64,000 nucleotides of DNA from an uncultured Thermomicrobia bacterium (GTDB lineage: Bacteria > Chloroflexota > Chloroflexia > Thermomicrobiales > JALYUS01): the NCBI GenBank assembly GCA_937968015.1, contig CALBSO010000113.1:1-64000 (forward strand), written 5' to 3'. Of the stretch, positions 7,736 to 15,055 are shown one piece after another. The notes beneath the pieces were generated by a model, which had not been told where the DNA came from, did no database searches, and saw only the letters and a list, made by a program, of their open reading frames with translations. The position numbers were made by a program, and so were the translations under genes. Every line of letters starts with the position of its first letter. Positions within the stretch are counted from its first letter, which is position 1.

Positions 7736-8704
7736 ATGGTTCCAGAGATTGACTCCGCTGACCTGAATCTTCGCACCCTTGCCAAGCACTTCTCCGATGA
7801 AGATGCCGCATACCAACTTGTCGAGCGGATGCGCTGGCCTCACGGCCCGATCTGCCCGCATTGCGGCGTTGTCGGCAATGCCTACTACCTCGCACCGAAG
7901 GACGGCACACGCACAACCAGCACCGGCAAAGCGACCTTTCGGCGCGTGTGGAAGTGCGGCGAATGCCGCCAACAGTTCAGCGTCCTTGTCGGCACGATCT
8001 TCGAGGATTCCAAAGTGCCGCTCTCGAAGTGGCTCCTTGCCGTTCACATGATGCAGGCGGGCAAGAACGGCGTGGCTGCCCTCGAATTGCAGCGAACGCT
8101 CGGTGTCTCGTACAAAACGGCATGGTTCATGGCGCATCGTATCCGCTACGCCATGACACAACGCCCATTGGTTGATATGCTCTCTGGCACGGTGGAAGCG
8201 GACGAAACCTATGTCGGCGGCAAGGAAAAGGGCAAGCGCGGACGGCCCGGCAAGGACTCGAAGAAAACGCCCGTTGTCTCGCTTGTCGAGCGTGGCGGTA
8301 ATGTCCGCTCGAAGGCCGTGACCGATGTATCAGGCGCGACCCTGAAGGAAGTGCTGGACACCAACATTCACCCCGATGCGCGGCTGATGACCGATTCCTT
8401 CGCCGCCTATCGGGAGCCGGGCAAGGCGTTCGCCTCGCACGAAACCGTAGACCACGGCAAGGACGAATATGTGCGCGGTGATGTGTACACGAACACTGTA
8501 GAGGGATATTTCTCCCAGTTGAAGCGGTCAATAGACGGTACACACCATAGCGTTTCGGAGCGGCACTTACCGCGCTATCTTGGTGAGTTTGATTACCGCT
8601 ACAACACGCGCAAGATGAAGGACGGAGAGCGGACAGAGCAGGCGATACAGCAGACGGCGGGCAAGCGGCTCCGGTATAAAGAACCAGTAAAGCCCGACGT
8701 GTAG
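7736..8704 (+). CDS. IS1595/ISXO2-family transposase
   Basis: A 322-residue transposase. It has an N-terminal zinc ribbon (WPHGPICPHCG ... WKCGECRQQF), a helix-turn-helix region (LELQRTLGVSYKTAWFMAHRIR), and the DDE-like core beginning with GTVEADETYVGGKEKGKRGRPG, the diagnostic ADETYVGG of this family. The second acidic residue is in D-A-R-L-M-T-D-S-F, and the C-terminal motif is H-x(n)-NTVEGYFSQLKRSI. Start ATG 7736 is preferred over an upstream TTG at 7712 because AAGGCGG precedes it by 6 bases. The frame is intact, so the element may be active. Confidence 0.93.
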   Translation: MVPEIDSADLNLRTLAKHFSDEDAAYQLVERMRWPHGPICPHCGVVGNAYYLAPKDGTRTTSTGKATFRRVWKCGECRQQFSVLVGTIFEDSKVPLSKWLLAVHMMQAGKNGVAALELQRTLGVSYKTAWFMAHRIRYAMTQRPLVDMLSGTVEADETYVGGKEKGKRGRPGKDSKKTPVVSLVERGGNVRSKAVTDVSGATLKEVLDTNIHPDARLMTDSFAAYREPGKAFASHETVDHGKDEYVRGDVYTNTVEGYFSQLKRSIDGTHHSVSERHLPRYLGEFDYRYNTRKMKDGERTEQAIQQTAGKRLRYKEPVKPDV

Positions 8705-8830
8705 CAGGACATGGGCACTGTGTCCGTGGCGATGCCCGACGCGTACTTGACCGTCGCGTCGGGCGGGTGTATGATCGTGCTTGGGACTGAGAACGTTCAC
8801 CTGTGGGATACGAACGGAGGAGATAAAGAA

Positions 8831-8872
8831 ACGGAGAGACGAGTTCGCCGGGAAGCAAGGCTCGTTCTCCGT
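8831..8872 (+). other. Stem-loop upstream of the tRNA-like element
   Basis: ACGGAGA-g-ACGAG (8831-8843) pairs with CTCGTTCTCCGT (8861-8872) with a single bulged G, around a 17-base loop. It lies 10 bases before the tRNA-like sequence. It may be a processing signal, part of a larger structured RNA, or a weak terminator of the transposase transcript (no T-run). Confidence 0.4.
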
Positions 8873-8882
8873 TGCGTTTCAT

Positions 8883-8951
8883 GGGGCCAGATTGGTCAGC
8901 CGTCCGGCTACCCACCTGTGTCGGCTGAGGGTTCGATTCCCTCTGGCTCCA
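8883..8951 (+). ncRNA. Short tRNA-like element lacking a normal D arm
   Basis: A perfect 7-bp acceptor (GGGGCCA with TGGCTCC, one GU) and a canonical T arm (GAGGG-TTCGATT-CCCTC) with discriminator A. Only 37 bases lie between them, too few for regular D, anticodon and variable arms. The best internal pairing is AGCCG (8898-8902) with CGGCT (8922-8926), enclosing a 19-base loop. G8890 and A8891 could extend the acceptor to 9 bp at the expense of the T stem. CCA is not encoded. It could be a tRNA pseudogene, a minimal tRNA or a tRNA mimic. Confidence 0.5.
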
Positions 8952-8961
8952 CCTTGTTCAT

Positions 8962-9061
8962 AGGGCAGTGGCGGAATGGCGTACGCGCTCGACTTGGAAT
9001 CGAGTAGGGTGCCTCCGGTCAAGAGAACACACCCTTGCGGGTTCGACTCCCGTCTGCCCTA
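8962..9061 (+). tRNA. Class II tRNA, Leu-like body with UGG anticodon
   Basis: A complete cloverleaf: acceptor AGGGCAG/CTGCCCT, D arm GCG-GAATGGCGTA-CGC with the conserved GG, anticodon stem CTCGA/TCGAG with loop CTTGGAA (anticodon UGG at 8995-8997), long variable arm with 6-bp stem AGGGTG/CACCCT, T arm GCGGG-TTCGACT-CCCGT, and discriminator A9061. CCA is not encoded. The D arm (GGCGGAAT-GG) and A73 are typical of tRNA-Leu, yet UGG reads proline codons. It sits inside the IS1595-type element, 10 bases after the tRNA-like sequence. Confidence 0.8.
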
Positions 9062-9134
9062 CCTGTTTAATGTACCACGGATCACACAAATTGGCAATCC
9101 GTTGTCGCGTTTTCTGTGGCAAAGGAGGCGTCAC

Positions 9135-9974
9135 ATGACTTTAACTCGCTTACTCTTCGAGGCAGATGATCGTGGGACGGCGCGCATGAAAACCCATCGC
9201 CAGCAGTCCGACGTTGTTGTCGCTGGAAGCGATCTTGATGCCGCTATCACGGCACTTCGACTTGTGAGACAAAGCGGCAAGATGCATCCGACTATGGATG
9301 AACTCCATGCATCCGTCGATCCCACCGCGAACTCCGGGACTTTTCGGACACGCCTGTACACCGCAGTCAAGTACGGACTGCTTGAGTTCCGCATTGACAG
9401 GCGGAATGATCGTCGGGAAGTGTTCGTCACGCCACTTGGCGAAGAGATTCTAAATCCGACTACTGAGAGACGGGCGAGAGTTCTCGCTTTTCTAAACGTG
9501 CCGGTACATCGGCTAGCCTACATACATTTCGACGGAAAGATTCTTCCCGATGATGCCGAAATCGAGCGTTACATGGTATACGATCTTGGCGTATCCTCCG
9601 GACAAGTGGATAATATCCGCAGGGTCTTCAAGCGATCCGCGAAACAGGCGGGATTCTTTGAGCAGAGGCGGGATCAATTGCTCTTACCAGCGGACGTTTC
9701 CTTAGCAGACGATGAGATGCCGGGGCCGACGCAAGATGCCGACTCATCATTTGCGCCGCCAGAATCATCGGCGCGTGTAGATACCGCTGCATATCTACCT
9801 GAAACCGCACGGAGTGGGCCGGATGCGACGGGGAGAGTAGCGGTTCATCCTCTGCTTGACTATCTGTGGGCCGAACTCGTGCGCGACTCGGCAACGATGA
9901 CGACCGAAACGCGGAATGATTGGCTTGAAACGTTCGAGCGCAATTTCCGACATGCATTTCGTGACAGGCGTTAG
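9135..9974 (+). CDS. Transposon passenger: winged-helix-like protein (DUF5343-like)
   Basis: A 279-residue soluble protein with AAAGGAGG 6 bases before ATG 9135. Residues ~28-110 look like a winged helix: D-L-D-A-A-I-T-A-L-R-L-V, then Y-T-A-V-K-Y-G-L-L-E-F and V-F-V-T-P-L-G-E-E-I, resembling DUF5343-type domains. A second helical segment (residues ~140-185, SSGQVDNIRRVFKRSAKQAGFF) follows, then an acidic/Ser-rich linker and a C-terminal helix. Its function is unknown. Location between the tRNAs and a small basic protein inside the element suggests cargo expressed from its own leader. Confidence 0.75.
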   Translation: MTLTRLLFEADDRGTARMKTHRQQSDVVVAGSDLDAAITALRLVRQSGKMHPTMDELHASVDPTANSGTFRTRLYTAVKYGLLEFRIDRRNDRREVFVTPLGEEILNPTTERRARVLAFLNVPVHRLAYIHFDGKILPDDAEIERYMVYDLGVSSGQVDNIRRVFKRSAKQAGFFEQRRDQLLLPADVSLADDEMPGPTQDADSSFAPPESSARVDTAAYLPETARSGPDATGRVAVHPLLDYLWAELVRDSATMTTETRNDWLETFERNFRHAFRDRR

Positions 9975-9976
9975 GT

Positions 9977-10123
9977 ATGACGACGGACAAGAAGAAGCCT
10001 GACCAGTCAAAGATCAGCCTCGCACCGCTCACCTTCGAGGAAGCGTTGAAGGGATTGCTTGCGACGCCGCCACCGCCGAAGGAGCCGAAGCCCAAGAAGG
10101 ACGGCGGCAAGAAGGACGAATGA
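9977..10123 (+). CDS. Transposon passenger: 48-residue Lys/Pro-rich protein
   Basis: ATG 9977 lies two bases after the stop of the preceding gene, so the two are very likely co-translated. The protein begins with a Lys-rich head, contains a conserved-looking helix (S-L-A-P-L-T-F-E-E-A-L-K-G-L-L) and ends in a repeated K/P/E tail (PPPPKEPKPKKDGGKKDE). The helix-plus-charged-tail layout resembles small antitoxin-like or partner proteins, but I do not recognise a family with certainty. Confidence 0.6.
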   Translation: MTTDKKKPDQSKISLAPLTFEEALKGLLATPPPPKEPKPKKDGGKKDE

Positions 10124-10125
10124 GG

Positions 10126-10150
10126 AAGGGGCAGCGATTTGCCGCCCCTT
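10126..10150 (+). terminator. Hairpin after the passenger genes
   Basis: AAGGGGC (10126-10132) pairs with GCCCCTT (10144-10150), with an inner GGCA/TGCC alternative. It begins two bases after the stop of the 48-residue gene. There is no T-run, so termination efficiency is uncertain. Confidence 0.45.
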
Positions 10151-10194
10151 CTGCGTCTCGCGGTAGAACGCCCGATCACTCTACGCGGCGTTCA

Positions 10195-10220
10195 TGGGTT
10201 TGTCAAGTACATAGTCGCCA
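10195..10220 (-). repeat. Right terminal inverted repeat of the transposon
   Basis: Perfect inverse of 7651-7676. Its outer part supplies the last five codons and stop of the minus-strand gene ending at 10203. Confidence 0.9.
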
Positions 10221-10928
10221 TGTCATTTGTCGGAGCGCGGTCGCGAGGATGTACAAAGAGATCGCGAAGCCGAGTACGAGCAGATGCAGCACCACGCTCC
10301 AAATGAGGATGAGCCGCACATTTCGGGCGATGGCGGGCACGTTGCCCGAACCAGGGCCATCGGCGAGGCGGAGGATCTGGTTGGCAACGGCGTCCATATC
10401 CTGCGAGACGGTCTGCACTTCTTGTCCGATTGTGCGCAGGGTATTTCCGTTCGCTGTGAGGGAGGCGCCGGTCTTGTCAATCTCGGCGGAGATGCTCCGC
10501 AGTTGCGCCGCCGCCTGACGAAAACTCGCGTCCACACTGGCGAGCGGGCGGACATTCGTGATCGGGATGGTGAAGTTAAAGGCCCCGGCGGTCGCTTCAA
10601 TCGTTCCGGCCGTGTCGCGGATCGTTGCGGAGACATGTGTGAGCGACATCGTGGCGCTGTCTATCGTCGTCGCCCCTTGCGTGCTCGCGTCCGTGACGCT
10701 CCGGAGCGCCTGGGAGGATTGAGCGGCGGTGTGGCCGATCAGGCGGAGTTGCTGTTGCGCCTCCGCCTGCGCGCGGTCAATTTGCCGCCACGCATACACG
10801 GAGATACTGATGCCGATGAACGCGACAACCGTAGCGAGTACGGTAAAGACGCGCACCACATCGAGCCACCGACGCATGAGACGCCGCGATGGGTGCGGCC
10901 AGATTTCCCGATCGAGGACCGCTGCCAT
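10203..10928 (-). CDS. Two-helix membrane protein with periplasmic coiled coil, 3' end altered by transposon
   Basis: 241 residues: an N-terminal cytoplasmic stretch, a membrane helix (about 24-48), a long extracytoplasmic segment rich in A, S, T and Q with heptad-like spacing, then a second helix (about 208-232). The layout resembles sensor-type or MCP-like periplasmic domains, but no signalling domain is present. The final residues W-R-L-C-T and the TGA come from the transposon's right inverted repeat, so the native C-terminus has been cut or replaced. No clear family. Confidence 0.65.
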   Translation of the reverse strand: MAAVLDREIWPHPSRRLMRRWLDVVRVFTVLATVVAFIGISISVYAWRQIDRAQAEAQQQLRLIGHTAAQSSQALRSVTDASTQGATTIDSATMSLTHVSATIRDTAGTIEATAGAFNFTIPITNVRPLASVDASFRQAAAQLRSISAEIDKTGASLTANGNTLRTIGQEVQTVSQDMDAVANQILRLADGPGSGNVPAIARNVRLILIWSVVLHLLVLGFAISLYILATALRQMTWRLCT

Positions 10929-11101
10929 CTCGCTCCACTCACTTCACGCTTCGCACCCGAGTGTACCGCACGCACGATGCGGGCCGAGCGTGTCATGCCA
11001 CCCCATTCCACGCCGGAAGTATACGCGGGAAGACGAATCGGGCGCTAAATCGGGTAGGATAGTCGCGGCGTCCAGGTACTGTGAGGAGGGATCGGCCTGT
11101 C

Positions 11102-11404
11102 ATGCAACCTGCCCCGTTACCGTCCGATGAAGGGCCGCTCCCACTTCCCGAGGAGCAAGCCGCCTCTGCCCCACATCCTCCGCTGAAGGAAATCTTCCTC
11201 GCATGGCTGCGGATCGGCGCGTTCTCATTCGGCGGCGGAGCGGCGGCGCTCTTCCTGATGCGCCGCGAGTTCGTGCAGCGCCGCCGGTGGAACCCGGTCT
11301 TCATCCTGCTCGCCGCGGGCATCGCCGGCGTGCTGCTGCATTACTGGGAGGAAGCGTTGAACCACAGAGACACAGAGAGCACGGCGAGGGCAGAAGAGAT
11401 CTGA
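11102..11404 (+). pseudogene. Chromate transporter (ChrA) remnant with internal deletion
   Basis: After a Pro/Glu-rich head, the frame encodes the ChrA N-terminal signature FLAWLRIGAFSFGGGAA, with R-R-E-F-V next. It then jumps directly to a C-terminal-type hydrophobic segment (NPVFILLAAGIAGVLLHYW) and ends in the downstream palindrome. Intact ChrA domains are at least about 170-200 residues with several more helices between these two parts. I infer an in-frame deletion of the middle and loss of function. Confidence 0.6.
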
Positions 11405-11451
11405 GAATCTATCTCCCTTCTCGTATTCTTCTCTGTGTCTCTGTGGTTCAA
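11357..11451. repeat. Large palindrome of ACAGAGAC-type words
   Basis: Perfect 21-bp outer arms (11357-11377 and 11431-11451), made of repeated CACAGAGA words, around a ~53-base centre. This type of AACCACAGAGACACAGAG sequence is a familiar intergenic repeat in Chloroflexota and other environmental bacteria. It overlaps the 3' end of the chrA remnant. Confidence 0.85.
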
Positions 11452-11478
11452 TCCCCGACATCTTAGCGGTTCAAGTTA

Positions 11479-12483
11479 GTGAAGGAGTGGAGGGTGGAGA
11501 ATGACGCGCGGGAGGCGGTGATCCGAAAACTGGAACGGGCTATCGAGGATCAGAAACATACGATGGATGTGCTGTCGCGGCAGATTGATGATGTGATGTT
11601 CTACCAGCGGCTCGGCGATGTCGCGGCAATCGAATTCGTCTCCTTCACCGGGCCGCCGCCGCGCAACACCCCGAACCCAACGGCCCAGGGGGCGAGCAAC
11701 CCGCTCGTTCTGCGCGCGTACGTCTTCATCCCGCGCGATCTCGACCGGAACGCGACGCACCCGCTGATCGTGGAGGTGCACGGCGGCGTGCATGCGAATT
11801 TCAACACCGGTGGGGCGAATGTCGTGCGCGAGTTGGTCGAGCAGGGCTACACCGTGATCGCGCCGGAGTATCGGGGCAGCACGGGCTACGGCCGCGCCTT
11901 CTACGAGCAGATTGACTACGGCGGCCTGGAGACCGAGGATTCCTACGCGGCGCGCAACTTCGCTCTCGAAGCCTATCCGTTCCTCGACCCACGGCGCATT
12001 GGCATCATCGGCTGGAGCCACGGTGGTCTCCATGCCCTGATGAACATCTTCGACCACCCGGACGACTACGCGGCCGCGTACGCTGCCGTGCCGGTCAGCG
12101 ATCTCGTCGCGCGGATGGGCTATAAGGGTCAGGGATATCGCGACTTGATGTCCGCCACGTACCATGTCGGCAAGACGGCAGAGGAGGATGTCGCGGAGTA
12201 TCGCCGCCGCTCCCCATCGTGGCAGGCGCACCGCTACGCCGGGACGCCGCTGCTCATCCACACAACAACCAACGACGAGGATGTCAATGTGCTGGAAGTC
12301 GAGCGACTGATCCAGGCGCTCAAGGCGGAGGGGAAGAGCGCGTCGTTCCAGTACAAAATCTACGACGATGCGCCAGGCGGTCACGTCTTCAACCGGCTCG
12401 ATACACCAGCGGCGCGAGCGTCGCGTCGCGAAGCGTGGCGCTTCCTCGCGCCTCACCTCAAACCGGCGCACCCGGTAGAATAG
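11479..12483 (+). CDS. Alpha/beta hydrolase, prolyl oligopeptidase (S9)-like
   Basis: The protein has an alpha/beta hydrolase core: VEVHGGVHANF (oxyanion-hole HGG), PEYRGSTGYG, and the nucleophile elbow GWSHGG. The Asp/His partners are probably in the later T-T-N-D-E-D-V-N and P-G-G-H-V-F-N segments. The RGSTGYGRAFYEQ motif is typical of the S9 family of peptidases and acylaminoacyl hydrolases. It lacks an N-terminal propeller, having instead a short coiled helix. Start is uncertain: GTG 11479 lacks a clear ribosome site, whereas in-frame GTG 11494 follows GGAGTGGAGG. Up to 334 residues. Confidence 0.82.
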   Translation: MKEWRVENDAREAVIRKLERAIEDQKHTMDVLSRQIDDVMFYQRLGDVAAIEFVSFTGPPPRNTPNPTAQGASNPLVLRAYVFIPRDLDRNATHPLIVEVHGGVHANFNTGGANVVRELVEQGYTVIAPEYRGSTGYGRAFYEQIDYGGLETEDSYAARNFALEAYPFLDPRRIGIIGWSHGGLHALMNIFDHPDDYAAAYAAVPVSDLVARMGYKGQGYRDLMSATYHVGKTAEEDVAEYRRRSPSWQAHRYAGTPLLIHTTTNDEDVNVLEVERLIQALKAEGKSASFQYKIYDDAPGGHVFNRLDTPAARASRREAWRFLAPHLKPAHPVE

Positions 12484-12507
12484 CGACGATCGTGATCGGA
12501 ATGACGG

Positions 12508-13362
12508 ATGACACAATCACCGCGTGAGACTGCCGACGATGCCTGGAACTGGTCGGACCGGGCGGCGAAATGGCGGGGCTGGCATCCAATCCTCACCGAG
12601 TGGTGGCAGGGTGTGACCGACCTGCTCATTCGTTGGGCGGAACCGCAGCCGGGGATGCGGGTGCTGGACCTCGCCAGCGGTACCGGCGAACCCGCGCTCA
12701 GCCTCGCCCCGCGCGTCGGGCCGGATGGCACTGTGACCGCGACGGATGTGATCCCGGAGATGGTCGCGATCGCGGCGGAAAACGCGGTACAACAGGGTAT
12801 CACCAACATGCACGTTCAAGAGGCGGACGCGGGCGCGCTCCCCTTCGCGGACGCCTCGTTCGATCGCGTCACCTGCCGGTTCGGGGTGATGTACTTCCCC
12901 GATGTGCTCCAGGCGCTCCGCGAAGTACGGCGGGTGCTCCGGCCCGATGGTCGCGCGGTTTTCGCCGTCTGGGGGCCGCTGGAGCAGATTGACTACCTGA
13001 CCAGTACACTCGCGGTGCTCCTGCGCTATCAACCCTCTCCGCTACCGGCGCCCGATCCCGATGCGCCGCATCCGCTCAAGTTCGCCCGGGCGGGCACACT
13101 CTCCGCCACCCTCCGCGCGGCAGGCTTCACGGCTGCCCGCGAGGAGACGCAGATTGTGCCACTCCCCTGGCCGGGAACGCCGGAGGAATTCCTCGGTTAT
13201 ATCCGCAGCGACCTCGTTACCTTCGACTCGCTGCTCCTACGGATTCCATCGGCGCAGCAAACAACCGTGTTGGATGAGATCTGGAGCAGCATTCGTCAGT
13301 ATGACGACGGCGAGTGCGTCCGGTTCAGCGCTGCGATCGTCGTCGCGTCCGCAACCCGCTGA
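12508..13362 (+). CDS. Class I SAM-dependent methyltransferase (UbiE-like)
   Basis: 284 residues with SAM-binding motif I (VLDLASGTGEPAL), the acidic end of beta-2 (ATDVIPEMV), motif II/III (A-D-A-G-A-L-P-F-A-D-A-S-F-D) and post-III (VRRVLRPDGRAVFAVW). The C-terminal third matches small-molecule methyltransferases of the UbiE/Methyltransf_11 group. It follows the hydrolase by 24 bases and is likely co-transcribed. Substrate unknown. Confidence 0.85.
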   Translation: MTQSPRETADDAWNWSDRAAKWRGWHPILTEWWQGVTDLLIRWAEPQPGMRVLDLASGTGEPALSLAPRVGPDGTVTATDVIPEMVAIAAENAVQQGITNMHVQEADAGALPFADASFDRVTCRFGVMYFPDVLQALREVRRVLRPDGRAVFAVWGPLEQIDYLTSTLAVLLRYQPSPLPAPDPDAPHPLKFARAGTLSATLRAAGFTAAREETQIVPLPWPGTPEEFLGYIRSDLVTFDSLLLRIPSAQQTTVLDEIWSSIRQYDDGECVRFSAAIVVASATR

Positions 13363-13397
13363 TCCTCACCCCCAATCCCTCTCCGGAGCAACCCTGT

Positions 13398-13574
13398 TCA
13401 GTGCGCGATACGGGACCAGATTCGTCCGACGGGGAGCGTACGCAGTCGGTGGAGCAGCCGCCATCCACGCCGCCGCCACCGGTTGCGGTGCAGCACGTCT
13501 GCCCAGACCTGATCGATCAGGAGCCGTTCGGCATTCGTCACTCCGATCGTCTTCCGGAAGATCTCATCCGGCAT
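13398..13574 (-). CDS. Small basic protein, unknown function
   Basis: A 58-residue frame on the minus strand beginning MPDEIFRKTIGVTNAERLLID, with GGGAGGG 7 bases before ATG 13574. The second half is very basic (R-W-R-R-R-G-W-R-L-L-H-R). It occupies an otherwise empty 390-base gap between the methyltransferase and a secreted protein. The good ribosome site and amphipathic N-terminus favour a real gene, but I recognise no family. Confidence 0.4.
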   Translation of the reverse strand: MPDEIFRKTIGVTNAERLLIDQVWADVLHRNRWRRRGWRLLHRLRTLPVGRIWSRIAH

Positions 13575-13752
13575 CTCGCATCCCTCCCACGCACTACGCT
13601 GCGGATAGCCTCGACATTCGGCGCATCATCCTCTTGCAAATCTGGCGATATTCGGTAGTCTAGGTTGTACGTACACATCGTACGGTCATTATAGCAGGTC
13701 GCGGGGATCTGAAAAGCCGAGGTGTGAGGCAGATTGAATTGGAGAGGGGACG

Positions 13753-14850
13753 ATGATGGTAAGAGGGAAAACGCGCACGCTACGGACGGCGTTGTACGGT
13801 ATCGCGCTGGCGGCATTGTTGATAGCGCTTATCCTGCCGACGGTGGCAGCGAAAGATAACTCACAGTTCCGCGTGCGTGTCTTTGTGGCATCCACTGATA
13901 CGAGTGGAGTAGATGTCTGGATAGATCAAGTCCAATTGACGAACAACGCGCAGTTCAAGTCGTTGGGCGCCTATTCTTCCCTCCCGGAAGGGAATTATGC
14001 GTTCCGGGTCTATCCTTCGGGCAAGAAGACGGGCGCCTTCGTCAGCAAAGACTTCTTTTTCCACGCACCGAAGGATTACACGATCATCGTTTTCGGCAAG
14101 CAAGCGGACAGCACGATTGACGCGCAGATCGAGATTGACCGGAACACGCTGGACGGCAGCAATAACGCCAGCGTCCGCCTCGGCGATTACATCCCCGGTA
14201 CGGGCACGCTGACGCTCGCGACCGGTGGCACAAACACTGTGCTCGGCAACGCGAAGTATGGCGAAACGGACAACTACACGGCGATTGCCGCGGGTACGTA
14301 TACATTGGTGTTGTATGACAGCAATGGCGGGATAATCACGAAGTCCGACGGTGTCGCGCTTGGCCCGAATACGACGGTGAGCGTCTTCGCCATCGGCCTG
14401 GGCAGCGGGACGCCAAGCCCCTCGCTCTTCGTCAACACCGACGCGGGCGCCGCGCCCACCCAGGCGACTGCCACGCCGACGGCCACACCCAGCCCGTCCG
14501 CGTCGGTGCCACCACCGCCCGCGGCCGCAGCGAGCGTGGCGCTCCGGCAGGCCTTCCTCCCCGTCCCTGCCGTCGCGAACACGGACACGAAGGTCTTCTT
14601 CGCCACGACGGGCCACACGCTGGGCGGGATATTCAAGACCTACTGGGAGCAGCACGGTGGCTTGGCGCAGTTCGGCTATCCGATCACCGAGGAGTACCAG
14701 GAAGTCTCGCTAACGGATGGTAAGACGTACACCACGCAGTACTTCGAGCGCGCCCGCTTCGAGGAGCACCCGGAGAACAAGGGAACGCAGTACGAAGTCC
14801 TCCAAGGTCTGCTCGGCCGTGAGATGTTCAGACTGCTCGGTGTTGGTTAA
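13753..14850 (+). CDS. Secreted DUF4397 protein with C-terminal repeat-type domain
   Basis: 365 residues. An N-terminal signal peptide (basic head, then a hydrophobic run ending in V-A-A) is followed by a DUF4397 beta domain (about 40-225; V-D-V-W-I-D, L-P-E-G-N-Y-A-F-R-V-Y). Next is a low-complexity Thr/Pro/Ala linker (T-A-T-P-T-A-T-P-S-P) and a C-terminal domain (about 290-362; Y-W-E-Q-H-G-G-L-A-Q-F-G-Y-P-I-T-E-E and Q-Y-F-E-R-A-R-F-E). That last domain is common in Chloroflexota surface proteins. GGAGAGGGGACG precedes ATG 13753. Likely exported and cell-surface associated. Confidence 0.85.
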   Translation: MMVRGKTRTLRTALYGIALAALLIALILPTVAAKDNSQFRVRVFVASTDTSGVDVWIDQVQLTNNAQFKSLGAYSSLPEGNYAFRVYPSGKKTGAFVSKDFFFHAPKDYTIIVFGKQADSTIDAQIEIDRNTLDGSNNASVRLGDYIPGTGTLTLATGGTNTVLGNAKYGETDNYTAIAAGTYTLVLYDSNGGIITKSDGVALGPNTTVSVFAIGLGSGTPSPSLFVNTDAGAAPTQATATPTATPSPSASVPPPPAAAASVALRQAFLPVPAVANTDTKVFFATTGHTLGGIFKTYWEQHGGLAQFGYPITEEYQEVSLTDGKTYTTQYFERARFEEHPENKGTQYEVLQGLLGREMFRLLGVG

Positions 14851-14872
14851 AACCGCTTTTCGCGATCGCTAC

Positions 14873-14904
14873 AGGCCCGGAATGCATTCCGGCATTCCGG
14901 GCCT
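14873..14904 (+). terminator. Strong hairpin after the DUF4397 gene
   Basis: AGGCCCGGAATGC (14873-14885) pairs perfectly with 14892-14904 around a 6-base loop, 22 bases after the stop codon. No T-run follows, but position and stability fit a terminator. Confidence 0.6.
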
Positions 14905-14950
14905 CTGCCATCTTTCCAGGCGCGGTCGCTTCTAGAGCAAATATCGTGTT

Positions 14951-15010
14951 GGTGGTGGCGGGCTTTAGCCTGCCATAGCAAGGAACGGCAGGCTAAAGCC
15001 CGCCACCACC
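14951..15010. repeat. Perfect 24-bp palindrome of the GGCTTTAGCCTGCC type
   Basis: Arms 14951-14974 and 14987-15010 are perfectly complementary. A related but imperfect element lies at 36120-36184, and a partial one near 29000-29050, sharing GGCTT(C/T)AGCCTGC. They form a dispersed REP-like family. Confidence 0.85.
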
Positions 15011-15055
15011 GGCTCAGTGCTTCTGCAAAACGCTGTATTGTTCGCAATCCTCGCG

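Larger units (their letters stand above)
7651..10220 (+). mobile_element. IS1595-family (ISXO2-type) transposon with tRNA and protein passengers
   Basis: A 2570-bp element bounded by perfect 26-bp terminal inverted repeats (7651-7676 and 10195-10220). It contains an ISXO2-like transposase, a tRNA-like element, a class II tRNA, a 279-residue winged-helix-like protein and a 48-residue protein, all on the plus strand, ending in a hairpin. The right end lies within the 3' end of a membrane-protein gene. I see no matching 8-bp target duplication at the two junctions, so a later rearrangement or an atypical insertion is possible. Simple IS1595 elements are about 1 kb, so roughly 1.4 kb is cargo. 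Confidence 0.85.

Noticed and set aside
8711..9007. Short reading frames running through the tRNA region
   Set aside because: They translate structured RNA sequence and lack ribosome sites; the RNA interpretation explains the pairing.
11476..12516. 346-codon minus-strand frame over the S9 hydrolase
   Set aside because: Shadow; no ribosome site or domain; hydrolase motifs are on the plus strand.
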